From JAIRTY01 sp050257395 (GTDB lineage: Bacteria; Actinomycetota; Actinomycetes; Streptosporangiales; Streptosporangiaceae), in the NCBI GenBank assembly GCA_050257395.1, contig JBLMWU010000066.1:1-12906 (forward strand): a stretch of DNA of 12,906 bases. Reading direction: 5' to 3'. Shown piece by piece: positions 6,792-12,880 of the stretch. A model generated the notes under the pieces. That model did no database searches. It was not told the DNA's origin and worked only from the letters and a program-made list of their open reading frames with translations. A program made the translations under genes and the position numbers. Positions within the stretch are counted from its first letter, which is position 1. The number at the start of each line of letters is the position of its first letter.

Positions 6792-6826
6792 CCTTGACGC
6801 TCGAGACCGTTAGGGCTACCTTGACG
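6785..6826 (+). repeat. Direct repeat AGGGyk-ACCTTGACG in front of the zinc-finger gene
   Basis: AGGGTGACCTTGACG (6785-6799) and AGGGCTACCTTGACG (6812-6826) match at 13 of 15 bases, 27 bases apart. The first contains the -35 hexamer TTGACG and the second the -10 TACCTT. They may be binding half-sites for a regulator or a small duplication. Confidence 0.6.
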
Positions 6827-6828
6827 GT
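6794..6828 (+). promoter_or_regulatory. Leaderless promoter of the zinc-finger/HTH gene
   Basis: TTGACG (6794-6799), a 17-base spacer, and TACCTT (6817-6822, fits TAnnnT). The ATG begins seven bases after the -10, so the first base of the message would be the A of the start codon. No ribosome binding site is needed or seen. The motif GTTAGGGCTAC (6809-6819) overlaps the -10. Confidence 0.55.
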
Positions 6829-7206
6829 ATGACGGGATCACCGAGTACCCAGGCAGACGCCAGCCGGCTGGACACCGTGTGCTGCTCGTTCTGCAGCAAG
6901 GACAAGACGGCGGTCGCCAAGCTGATCGCCGGGCCGGGCGTCTTCATCTGCAACGAATGCGTCGAGCTGTGCAGCCACATCCTCGCTGAGCAGCTGGTCC
7001 CCCAGCTCGGCGGGCCGGGCGAGCGGCCCGACGATGAGCTGCTCGCGAGCCTGGCACGGGTCCAGGCGCTGGTATCCCAGGTCGACGCCGCTGTGCACGA
7101 CCACGTGGACACCCTGCGCGCCCGGGGCATTAGCTGGACCCGCATCGGCGAGGCACTTGGCGTGTCGAAGCAGGCGGCATGGGAGCGGTTCTCCGGCGAG
7201 GACTGA
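6829..7206 (+). CDS. ClpX-type C4 zinc finger fused to a helix-turn-helix domain
   Basis: A 125-residue protein of two parts. Residues 16-50 are a ClpX N-terminal zinc-binding domain: C19-S-F-C22, 18 residues containing KLIAGPGVFI, then C41-N-E-C44-VELC, matching ClpX spacing exactly. There is no AAA+ ATPase. Residues about 70-97 form a helical linker (LLASLARVQALVSQVDAAVHDHVDTL). The C-terminal ISWTRIGEALGVSKQAAWERF (101-121) is a helix-turn-helix of the type found in short actinobacterial regulators. In ClpX this zinc finger dimerises and docks adaptors and substrates. Here it could give metal- or Clp-linked control of a DNA-binding protein, but the function is unknown. The start is fixed by the -10 seven bases upstream, with a leaderless message. 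It is followed by a separately promoted membrane-protein operon. Confidence 0.85.
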   Translation: MTGSPSTQADASRLDTVCCSFCSKDKTAVAKLIAGPGVFICNECVELCSHILAEQLVPQLGGPGERPDDELLASLARVQALVSQVDAAVHDHVDTLRARGISWTRIGEALGVSKQAAWERFSGED

Positions 7207-7217
7207 CCAGCGCCGTC

Positions 7218-7230
7218 CTCCGGCACGGAG
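7218..7230 (+). terminator. Small hairpin after the zinc-finger gene
   Basis: CTCCG / CGGAG with a three-base loop, 12 bases after the stop and before the next promoter. It has a short stem and no T-run, so is a weak candidate. Confidence 0.2.
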
Positions 7231-7240
7231 CCGAGGTTCC

Positions 7241-7276
7241 TTGCACGGACTGGTTTGTAGCACTAACCTGTTGCCT
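7241..7276 (+). promoter_or_regulatory. Leaderless promoter of the membrane-protein/winged-helix operon
   Basis: TTGCAC (7241-7246), a 17-base spacer, and TAACCT (7264-7269, TAnnnT). The ATG is eight bases after the -10, again implying a message starting at or one base before the start codon. No ribosome binding site is visible. Confidence 0.55.
7252..7268. promoter_or_regulatory. Operator-like palindrome GGTTTGT-AGC-ACTAACC
   Basis: A 17-base palindrome with 6 of 7 arm pairs, centred on the three bases 7259-7261 and covering the -10 hexamer. On the - strand one half reads GTTAGTGCTAC (7267-7257). The same motif, with one change, is present at 6809-6819. It is the most likely binding site for the winged-helix regulator encoded in the operon. 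Confidence 0.5.
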
Positions 7277-7957
7277 ATGACAACCGAGTCTGCACACCCG
7301 GCCGACGACCCGCACGGGCTGCTGTCGAGCGCGCGCGAACTCACCCGGCGTGTGCGGCGGGAGCAGCGGGCGACCTGGTTCCCCCTGCTGGTATTCGCGG
7401 GACTGACCTTCGCCTCTCTTTTCGTCCGCCGTTACAGCGGCCACCACCTGGACTGCGTGGCCGTGCCGAGGGTCTGCAAGGTCTACTCCGACGCGGAGTT
7501 CGTGTACTGGCCGGTCGCCCTGGTGCTGGCGTATGTGGCCATCGCGGCCTTCTACATCCGCCGGTCCCGGGCACGGGGCGTCGGGACCCGCGTGCGGCCG
7601 TACGCCATCGCCGGGATCATCGTCGCGGTGGCGCTGACCGGCCTGGCGCTCTGGGAACTGCACCATCCCCCGGTTGTGAACCCGATGGGGCTGAACGGCC
7701 TGCCTGACCGGCTGGCCAGCCCGGCGGCTGCCATCGGGCTCGCGCTGCTGGTGCTTGCCTGGGCGGAGCGCAACCGCGCCCTGCTCCTGCTGACCGTCGT
7801 CTACCTGGCGGTCGTGCTGGTTCCCGTCACCTTTGGCGGGCCACCGTTCAACCCGCCCTGGTACGCCCATCCGGCCATCTCCCAGGGCACTGTCCTGCTG
7901 CTCGGCGGCATCGGCTTCGCCCTGGCCCAGCGGCCATTCCGGTCGCCCGCGACATGA
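7277..7957 (+). CDS. Six-helix membrane protein of unknown function, paired with a regulator
   Basis: A 226-residue integral membrane protein. A charged, probably amphipathic N-terminus (LLSSARELTRRVRREQRATWF, 15-35) leads into helices at about 36-50, 77-94, 108-126, 149-163, 168-185 and 203-217. The loop between helices 1 and 2 holds two cysteines (C60, C67) that could form a disulfide outside the membrane, and the loop after helix 3 has a HHPPVVNP stretch. I know similar Streptomyces proteins only as hypothetical membrane proteins beside winged-helix regulators. No transport or enzyme motif is seen. The start at 7277 is chosen because the promoter -10 lies eight bases before it; the frame is open further upstream but that part overlaps the zinc-finger gene. 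Its stop overlaps the regulator start (ATGA). Confidence 0.8.
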   Translation: MTTESAHPADDPHGLLSSARELTRRVRREQRATWFPLLVFAGLTFASLFVRRYSGHHLDCVAVPRVCKVYSDAEFVYWPVALVLAYVAIAAFYIRRSRARGVGTRVRPYAIAGIIVAVALTGLALWELHHPPVVNPMGLNGLPDRLASPAAAIGLALLVLAWAERNRALLLLTVVYLAVVLVPVTFGGPPFNPPWYAHPAISQGTVLLLGGIGFALAQRPFRSPAT

Positions 7958-8277
7958 CCGGCCATCCCGCCAACGGGCTCGATGACACCGTCCACCAGCG
8001 GGTCCGGCTCGGCATCCTCACCATCGCGCATGAGGCCCGGCGAGTCGAGTTCACCTACCTGCGCAACAACCTGGAGGTGACCGCGGGAAACCTCTCCCAG
8101 CACCTCGGGGTGCTGGAAAGCGCCGGGCTCATCACCATCGAGAAGGGCTACGCGGGGAAGCGCGCCCGCACCTGGGTCACCCTCACCAAAGCGGGCCAGG
8201 CCGCCCTCGCCGAGGAGATCGCCCAGCTCAAGCGTCTGATCAGCCAGATCGAGCGCACCGGCACGCCACCGGACTAG
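7954..8277 (+). CDS. Winged-helix transcriptional regulator (HTH_27-like, MarR/ArsR fold)
   Basis: A 107-residue DNA-binding protein of one winged-helix domain. The order is LDDTVHQRVRLGILTIAHEARRVEF (helix 1-2 region, 9-33), TYLRNNLEVTAGNLSQHLGVLESAGLI (34-60, the helix-turn-helix with recognition helix TAGNLSQHLGVLESAG), a beta wing IEKGYAGKRARTWVTLT (62-78), and a C-terminal helix GQAALAEEIAQLKRLISQIE for dimerisation. The pattern fits the winged-helix family PF13601. No ligand-binding cysteines or extra domain are present. It overlaps the membrane-protein gene by ATGA, so the two are translated together. The likely role is autorepression of this operon through the palindrome at 7252-7268; this is inferred from context. 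Confidence 0.88.
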   Translation: MTGHPANGLDDTVHQRVRLGILTIAHEARRVEFTYLRNNLEVTAGNLSQHLGVLESAGLITIEKGYAGKRARTWVTLTKAGQAALAEEIAQLKRLISQIERTGTPPD

Positions 8278-8301
8278 GCACGGGGCACCCAGTCACCTGT
8301 G

Positions 8302-8335
8302 CCTGCGCCCCTCATCGCCCTGCCCACCGCGCAGG
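8302..8335 (+). terminator. Inverted repeat after the regulator gene
   Basis: CCTGCGC (8302-8308) and GCGCAGG (8329-8335) form a perfect 7-bp stem around a 20-base loop, 25 bases after the regulator stop. There is no T-run. The rest of the 221-base gap to the DedA gene shows no convincing gene, RNA or promoter. Confidence 0.2.
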
Positions 8336-8498
8336 ACCGGTTCTGCCCCGTCAGCGACGGCTGGCCGCGGCCCATGCTGGCATGCCGCTGCCGGGGCCCT
8401 CTGGTCCACCGGATTACCGGCCAGCCCTGCCCCGCGACGCTGGTGCTCCGGCGGTATGTCGCGGATAGTCCCTGTCCGGCCGGGTAGCCCACGAGCTT

Positions 8499-9200
8499 GT
8501 GGGGATCTCTCTGCCGGTGCGGCGTGCCCGGACAGGTCCGGCGAAGCAGCGGAAGCCCGGGCGGCCGGAACGGGCCAAGCGCGCTCTGCTGTGGCTGGCT
8601 GCAATCCGGACCATCGCGGCGCTGGTTGCCCTCCCCCTGCTGCCCGTGCTGTACCGGCACGATTTCCTCGTGCTCGTGGCGTTGCGGCCGAGCCTGGGGG
8701 TACTGCTGCTCGGTGCCATCCTGGCCCGCCAGGGCGGCATGTCGCTGTGGGCGATGCTGGTCGTCGCGGTCCCGCTGCAGCTGCTGATCGTCTGGCTGTA
8801 TTTCCTGCTTGGCCGGGCCTGGCAGTCGGACATCGACGCCGACGACAAGCTGCCATTCGTCGCCGCGAGGTTGCTGCGGCGCAATCAGGTGCGGCGCGTC
8901 CGGGAAGCTCTGAAAGCGCACGGAACACGCCTGGTCGTGCTTGCCCGCTTCGCCATCTTCCCTACCGGCCTGCTGGCTGCGGCGGCCGGGGCATCCGATC
9001 TGAAGCCCGCAAGGTATTTCCCGGCCGACGGGCTGGCCTTCGCTGCGGCCGCCGGACTGGTCGTCGGGGCAGGCTATGGCCTGGGGCTGGCGCAACGGCA
9101 ATCCGACCTGTGGCTGACCGTCATCGGAGCGGCCGGGCTTATCGTCTTGTCAGGCCTGCTGACCTGGTATGTCCGGCGCGAGCCGAAGGAAGGCCCCTAG
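8499..9200 (+). CDS. DedA-like (VTT/SNARE-associated) membrane protein
   Basis: A 233-residue membrane protein. After a basic N-terminus (RRARTGPAKQRKPGRPERAKR) there are hydrophobic segments at about 31-50, 58-75, 84-105, 145-163, 177-196 and 204-224. YFLLGRAW (101-108) and ARFAIFPTGLLAAAAGAS (149-166) resemble the conserved re-entrant segments of DedA proteins (glycine-rich Y-x-x-G-R, then R-F-x-P-x-x-x-x-x-A-G). DedA proteins act in lipid carrier flipping and membrane homeostasis. The match is partial, so the subfamily is uncertain. The GTG at 8499 is given; a GTG at 8517 with GGGGA about 11 bases before it is an equally plausible start (227 residues). It follows the regulator operon by 221 bases and ends eight bases before the convergent amidohydrolase remnant. 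Confidence 0.68.
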   Translation: MGISLPVRRARTGPAKQRKPGRPERAKRALLWLAAIRTIAALVALPLLPVLYRHDFLVLVALRPSLGVLLLGAILARQGGMSLWAMLVVAVPLQLLIVWLYFLLGRAWQSDIDADDKLPFVAARLLRRNQVRRVREALKAHGTRLVVLARFAIFPTGLLAAAAGASDLKPARYFPADGLAFAAAAGLVVGAGYGLGLAQRQSDLWLTVIGAAGLIVLSGLLTWYVRREPKEGP

Positions 9201-9208
9201 CCGGCGGG

Positions 9209-10142
9209 TCAGGGACCGGTGAAGGTCTGCTCGCCACCGGCGTTGCTGTAGACCTGCCGCCCGCCGATGAAGGCCAGCTCGACCTGGCTGAAGACATCCA
9301 GCGGATCTCCCGACCAGATCGCCAGGTCGCCGTCCTTTCCGGCCTCGATGGAGCCCAGCCGCCCGTCGATGCCCACGATGCGGGCCGGGTTGATGGTGAG
9401 CGCCCGCAGCGCCACGCCCGGGTCCAGGCCCTCCTTGACCGCGAGTGCGGCCTGGTGGCTGAGCAGGCTGACCGGCACGACCGGGTGGTCGGTGGTGATG
9501 GCGATGGTGACCCCCGCAGCGGCCAGCCGGCCCGGGTTGGCGATCGAGCGGTTGCGCAGTTCCACTTTCGACCGGCTGGTGAGCAGCGGCCCGATGATCA
9601 CAGGGATATCCCGCGCGGCCAGGATGTCGGCGAGCAGGTGCGCCTCGGTGCCGTGGTCGACCACAAGGTCGTAGCCGAACTCGGCGGCCAGCCGCAGCGC
9701 GGTGGCGATGTCGTCGGCCCGGTGGCAGTGCTGGCGCCAGGGGATCTCGCGGCTGAGCACCTGCGCGAGCGCTTCCAGCTTCAGGGTTGACGTTGACCGC
9801 CAGGACGCCGCCGCTGACGGCGTCCCGGAAGCCGAGGTCCGCCGGGTTGATCGCGTCCAGCGCCCGCATCTGCGCGGTGACCGGGCCGGTCTTCTCGTTG
9901 GTGTCGTCCCCGGCCCAGCCCTCGGCCTCCTCGTGCACCCCGAGGTGCGTGTGCGCGTCAATGAGACCCGGCAGCACCCAGCGGCCGCCGGCGTCCACCA
10001 CCTCGGTCCCGGCCGGGACCGGCAGGCCGGCGCCCACGCCGGTGATCCGGCCATCCTCGATCAGGACCGTGCCGTTCTCGATCGGCTCGCCGGTGACCGG
10101 GACCACCCGGCCGCCCACGATTGCCACGCTCGCGTCCGTCAC
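9209..10142 (-). pseudogene. Amidohydrolase (imidazolonepropionase-like), internal deletion with frameshift
   Basis: Two frames together encode one amidohydrolase. From the GTG at 10142 (GAGGAG four bases upstream), 120 codons read VAIVGGRVVPV, the metal motif GLIDAHTHLGVHEE (H64, H66) and SGGVLAVNVNP. At about 9783-9785 the frame breaks and the - strand continues one frame over with LKLEALAQVLSREIPWRQHCHRADDIATAL, VDHGTEAHLLADILAARDIPVIIGP, RSKVELRNRSIANPG, ITTDHPVVP and KDGDLAIWSGDPLDV to the TGA at 9211-9209. In intact relatives about 80 residues lie between NVNP and LKLE, including the GSGNPIGGQ stretch and a conserved lysine block. These are absent, so this is a deletion and not a simple one-base error. 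The unshifted frame stays open to 9150 with an unrelated tail. Active enzyme is not expected. Confidence 0.85.
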
Positions 10143-10337
10143 CGTGCTCCTCACTGCTGTGCCGCTGCAGCCGCCCGCCGTCGGCCCACCCTGGACGATC
10201 CTGCCACCCCCGGCACAGCGCGACGAGTGACCCACCGGCTGGCAGCGAGCAGCCGTCCCTGGAGATGGGCCGGCCCTGGCGGAGGCGGGCGGGGGCGGCC
10301 TCGCGGGAAGCGCCTGCGCTGGTAATTTCCGCAGAAC

Positions 10338-10357
10338 TTGCCGGAGATTAACGGCAA
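10338..10357. promoter_or_regulatory. Inverted repeat TTGCCG-N8-CGGCAA upstream of the PAP2 gene
   Basis: Perfect 6-bp arms at 10338-10343 and 10352-10357 around GAGATTAA, ending six bases before the extended -10. This position suits a regulator-binding site. The rest of 10143-10337, between the divergent amidohydrolase remnant and this gene, shows nothing else I can support. Confidence 0.4.
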
Positions 10358-10362
10358 CCGGC

Positions 10363-10379
10363 TGCTAGGTTAACGCTCC
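10363..10379 (+). promoter_or_regulatory. Extended -10 promoter TGCTAGGTT of the PAP2 gene
   Basis: TGnTAnnnT at 10363-10371 is an extended -10. There is no good -35 at 17-18 bases. The ATG follows the -10 by eight bases, so a leaderless or nearly leaderless message is likely. Confidence 0.5.
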
Positions 10380-11126
10380 ATGTCACGGCCGCCATCGCAT
10401 CACGCCGCACGTCCTGCCGCCGCAGCCGCCCGTGACCAGCACGCCGGAATGCGCGATACGGCAGACATGCCCCGGCACGGCCTGGCACGGCTGCTTGCCG
10501 GCGTGGCGCTATGCCTGCTGGTACTGCTGCTCGGCATGCTGGCGAAGACAAGCCAGGTGACCGGCTTCAGCCTGCGCGTCGACCGGCACATCGCCACCTA
10601 CGACCGCACCAGCACGCTGACCGCTCTCGCCAGGGCCGCGACCACCATCGCGACCCCCGAGATCGTGGGCCTGGGCCTGATGATCCTGATCCCGGTCATC
10701 CTGCTGCTCGCGCGCCGCCGCCTCGACGCCCTCAAGGTCTTCTGCATGATCGCCGGGGCCTTCACCCTGGCTGAGATCGGCAAGAAGCTCATCGACGAGC
10801 ACCGCCCGCCGAAGTACCTGTGGGCGATGAAGGCTGACAGTGGAGCTTCCTACCCCAGCGGGCACACCACCACCGCTGCCGTGCTCGCCGTCGCCCTCAT
10901 CGTCATCGCTGCCACCTACGCGAGCCGCAGCGCCGCACTCGTACTCGGCAGCCTGTACGCCCTCGCCGTCGCCGCCAGCCGCGTCTACCTTGCCGACCAC
11001 TACCCGCTGGACGTGATCGGCGGCATCCTCTGCGCTCTCGCCGCCGCGTTCATCATCACCGGCCTCGCCGCTCTGCCAGCCCTCCAGCCATACCTGCGGC
11101 GGCTCGATACAGCCCGCTCCCGCTAG
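10380..11126 (+). CDS. PAP2-family membrane phosphatase
   Basis: Membrane phosphatase of the PAP2/acid-phosphatase superfamily, acting on lipid or polyprenyl (pyro)phosphates at the outer face of the membrane. All three catalytic motifs are complete: K135-x6-R142-P143 (KKLIDEHRPP), P159-SGH162 (SYPSGHTT) and S200-R201-x5-H207-x3-D211 (SRVYLADHYPLD). H207 is the expected nucleophile and H162 the acid. The protein is 248 residues with helices at about 36-55, 93-110, 117-132, 164-180, 185-199 and 212-233. The first 35 residues are Ala/Arg/His-rich and probably disordered. The start at 10380 is supported by the extended -10 eight bases before it; a downstream ATG at 10449 without a clear ribosome binding site is the alternative. 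Its exact substrate is not readable. Confidence 0.9.
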   Translation: MSRPPSHHAARPAAAAARDQHAGMRDTADMPRHGLARLLAGVALCLLVLLLGMLAKTSQVTGFSLRVDRHIATYDRTSTLTALARAATTIATPEIVGLGLMILIPVILLLARRRLDALKVFCMIAGAFTLAEIGKKLIDEHRPPKYLWAMKADSGASYPSGHTTTAAVLAVALIVIAATYASRSAALVLGSLYALAVAASRVYLADHYPLDVIGGILCALAAAFIITGLAALPALQPYLRRLDTARSR

Positions 11127-11162
11127 CACAACAGCGGCGTCTACCCAGACAGGCGGCCCGCT

Positions 11163-11175
11163 GCCCTGAGAGGGC
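11163..11175 (+). terminator. Small hairpin after the PAP2 gene
   Basis: GCCCT / AGGGC with a three-base loop, 36 bases after the PAP2 stop, without a T-run. Weak candidate terminator. Confidence 0.22.
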
Positions 11176-11200
11176 GAGACCGCTCAAGCCGGTTCGGCAG

Positions 11201-11226
11201 CGTGTGCGGTACGCTGCGGGCACACG
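11201..11226. repeat. 7-bp inverted repeat CGTGTGC / GCACACG
   Basis: Perfect arms at 11201-11207 and 11220-11226 with a 12-base loop, in the gap between PAP2 and the helicase. Could be a terminator stem or regulator site; no further support. Confidence 0.4.
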
Positions 11227-11296
11227 GCACATCGTGAGGCGCCGCCACTGGGGCCGCGCCGGTCGTATGTTTGCTCGGTGAGCGAGCTGGTTTCCA

Positions 11297-11341
11297 CGGA
11301 TTTGAGGTGGCGGCCCTAGAAGATGCGGCCACCTGAATCCG
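11297..11341 (+). promoter_or_regulatory. Long leader hairpin directly before the RNA helicase
   Basis: An imperfect stem of 13 pairs: 11305-11311 (AGGTGGC) with 11328-11334 (GCCACCT), a G/G mismatch, two A-T pairs, one bulged T (11301), then CGGA (11297-11300) with TCCG (11338-11341). The 16-base loop contains GGCC (11312-11315), which could instead pair with GGCC at 11327-11330, giving an alternative fold. The 3' side of the stem ends in the GGAAG that may serve as ribosome binding site (11341-11345), so folding could affect translation of the helicase. Confidence 0.45.
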
Positions 11342-11358
11342 GAAGTGACCACTCATGA
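11323..11358 (+). CDS. Possible 11-codon leader peptide overlapping the helicase start
   Basis: ATG at 11323 opens a reading frame MRPPESGSDHS whose TGA (11356-11358) overlaps the helicase ATG (11355-11357) as ATGA. The overlap would allow translational coupling, and the Pro-Pro pair could slow ribosomes. There is no proper ribosome binding site at normal spacing, and the start lies in the loop of the leader hairpin, so it may be chance. Confidence 0.22.
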   Translation: MRPPESGSDHS

Positions 11359-12701
11359 CAACCCTGCCCACCGAGATTCCCGGTACCCGCCGGCGTCGGC
11401 GTGCCCGCGCGAAACCCGGGCTGGACACGCCGAACGCGGCTTTCGCTGACTTGGGCGTTCCCATGCCGCTGCTGGCCGCGCTGTCCGACGCCGGCATCAC
11501 CGCCCCCTTCCCGATCCAGGCCGCCACCCTGCCTGATGCCCTGGCGGGGCTGGACATCCTGGGCCGTGGCCGGACCGGCTCCGGCAAGACACTCGGGTTC
11601 TCGATCCCGCTGGTCGCCGGGCTCGCCGGCGGCCATACCAGTGCCTGCCGCCCGCGTGGCCTGGTCCTGGTGCCGACCCGGGAGCTGGCCAGCCAGGTCC
11701 ACGCGGTGCTCGTGCCGCTGGCCCGGGCCATGGACCTGACCGTGACCGCCATCTTCGGCGGCACGGGTCAGAATCCCCAGGTGGCGGCGCTGCGGCAGCG
11801 GGTGGACATCGTGGTCGCCTGTCCTGGGCGGCTGGCCGACCTCATCGAGCAGGGGCACTGCCACCTGGGCGATGTGGAGATCAGCGTGCTGGACGAGGCC
11901 GACCACATGGCTGATCTGGGCTTCCTGCCGGTGGTGCGGCGACTGCTGGCGGCAACCCCGCCCGAGGGCCAGCGGATGCTGTTCTCCGCCACCCTCGACA
12001 AGGCCGTCGATGTGCTGGTGCGCAGGTTCCTTACCGAGCCGGCCGTCCACTCGGTGGATTCCCCGGCGGCAGCTCCGGCCGCGATGGTGCATCACCTGCT
12101 GACTGTCACCCCCGGGGACCGGGTTGGCGTGGTCGCCGCACTGGCCGGCGGCAGCAACCGGTCGCTGGTGTTCACCCGCACCAAACATGGCGCACACAAG
12201 CTCACCCGCCAGCTGAGCGGTGTGGGAGTGTCCGTGGCCGAACTGCACGGCAATCTCGGGCAGGGCGCTCGGGAGCGCAACCTGGCGGCGTTCGCAGCGG
12301 GCGCGGTCCGGGTCCTGGTCGCCACCGACATCGCCGCCCGGGGCATCCACGTGGACGGCATCGACCTGGTCATCCACGCCGATCCGCCGGCCGAGCACAA
12401 GGCATACCTGCACAGGTCGGGCCGCACCGCCCGGGCCGGCGCGGCCGGCGTGGTGATCACCGTGCAGACCCCCCCGCAAGCAGCGGACGTGCGGGCGCTG
12501 ATGCGCCGCGCGGGTGTCATCCCGCTAGCCGCCAGCGCCGGCCCGGGCTCGGCGCTCCTGCGTTCCATCGCCGGCCCGCCGGCTGACCGGGTTGAGCCGG
12601 CGCCGCCTGCTGCCAGCGAAACGGCGCTGGCGGCCAGTCCGGCCACCGGCTCGGGCGCAGTCGCCATGTCCGCCGGCTACCGGGGACGCCGGAGGCGCTG
12701 A
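11355..12701 (+). CDS. DEAD-box ATP-dependent RNA helicase
   Basis: Unwinds RNA duplexes, typically in ribosome assembly, mRNA turnover or cold adaptation. The protein is 448 residues with every core motif: Q motif F30-ADLGVPMPLLAALSDAG with Q55 (PFPIQAATLP), motif I GRTGSGKT (72-79), Ia PTREL (107-111), GG (135-136), Ib CPGRL (156-160, Cys where Thr is common), II DEAD (180-183), III SAT (211-213), IV SLVFTRTK (270-277), V VLVATDIAARGIHV (320-333) and VI HRSGRTARAG (353-362). Arg-rich stretches at the N-terminus (TRRRRRARAK) and the last residues (RGRRRR) probably bind RNA. The C-terminal extension (about 385-448) is short and Ala/Pro-rich, with no RNA-binding domain, so this is a compact helicase of the RhlE/DbpA general type. 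The ATG has GGAAG nine bases upstream and a structured leader. Confidence 0.95.
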   Translation: MTTLPTEIPGTRRRRRARAKPGLDTPNAAFADLGVPMPLLAALSDAGITAPFPIQAATLPDALAGLDILGRGRTGSGKTLGFSIPLVAGLAGGHTSACRPRGLVLVPTRELASQVHAVLVPLARAMDLTVTAIFGGTGQNPQVAALRQRVDIVVACPGRLADLIEQGHCHLGDVEISVLDEADHMADLGFLPVVRRLLAATPPEGQRMLFSATLDKAVDVLVRRFLTEPAVHSVDSPAAAPAAMVHHLLTVTPGDRVGVVAALAGGSNRSLVFTRTKHGAHKLTRQLSGVGVSVAELHGNLGQGARERNLAAFAAGAVRVLVATDIAARGIHVDGIDLVIHADPPAEHKAYLHRSGRTARAGAAGVVITVQTPPQAADVRALMRRAGVIPLAASAGPGSALLRSIAGPPADRVEPAPPAASETALAASPATGSGAVAMSAGYRGRRRR

Positions 12702-12702
12702 A

Positions 12703-12721
12703 CGTGCCGGTCCCGGGCACG
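12703..12721 (+). terminator. Hairpin just after the helicase stop
   Basis: CGTGCC (12703-12708) and GGCACG (12716-12721) with a 7-base loop start two bases after the helicase stop codon. GC-rich stem, no T-run, as is usual for actinomycete terminators. Confidence 0.35.
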
Positions 12722-12800
12722 GGAAGGGGAGCAGCCGGGAATACGCCGGCCGCCGGACGGCGCTGTAACCGCCAGTTGTTGTCGACGTTTGCGATCGTGA

Positions 12801-12831
12801 AGACGCCCGCATTTCTCGGCAGTGGGCGTCT
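12801..12831. repeat. Strong 10-bp hairpin AGACGCCCGC / GTGGGCGTCT
   Basis: Arms 12801-12810 and 12822-12831 pair at all ten positions (one G-T wobble) around an 11-base loop. It is the strongest hairpin in the gene-free right end. It may be a terminator for a gene beyond the window, a repetitive element or an end of a mobile element. No gene is recognised in 12722-12906. Confidence 0.55.
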
Positions 12832-12880
12832 CGCCGTCTGGCTGTGGAATCCTTTCCTCCGGTGGCGGGCAACCAGCAGC

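Noticed and set aside
8299..8487. 62-codon frame in the gap before the DedA gene
   Set aside because: GTG start without ribosome binding site or nearby promoter, Cys/Pro-rich composition and no known motif.
8274..9101. 275-codon - strand frame opposite the DedA gene
   Set aside because: Gln/Arg/Pro-rich antisense shadow; the + strand frame has coherent membrane helices.
11316..12479. 387-codon - strand frame opposite the helicase
   Set aside because: Gly/His/Gln-rich antisense shadow of a gene with a full set of DEAD-box motifs.
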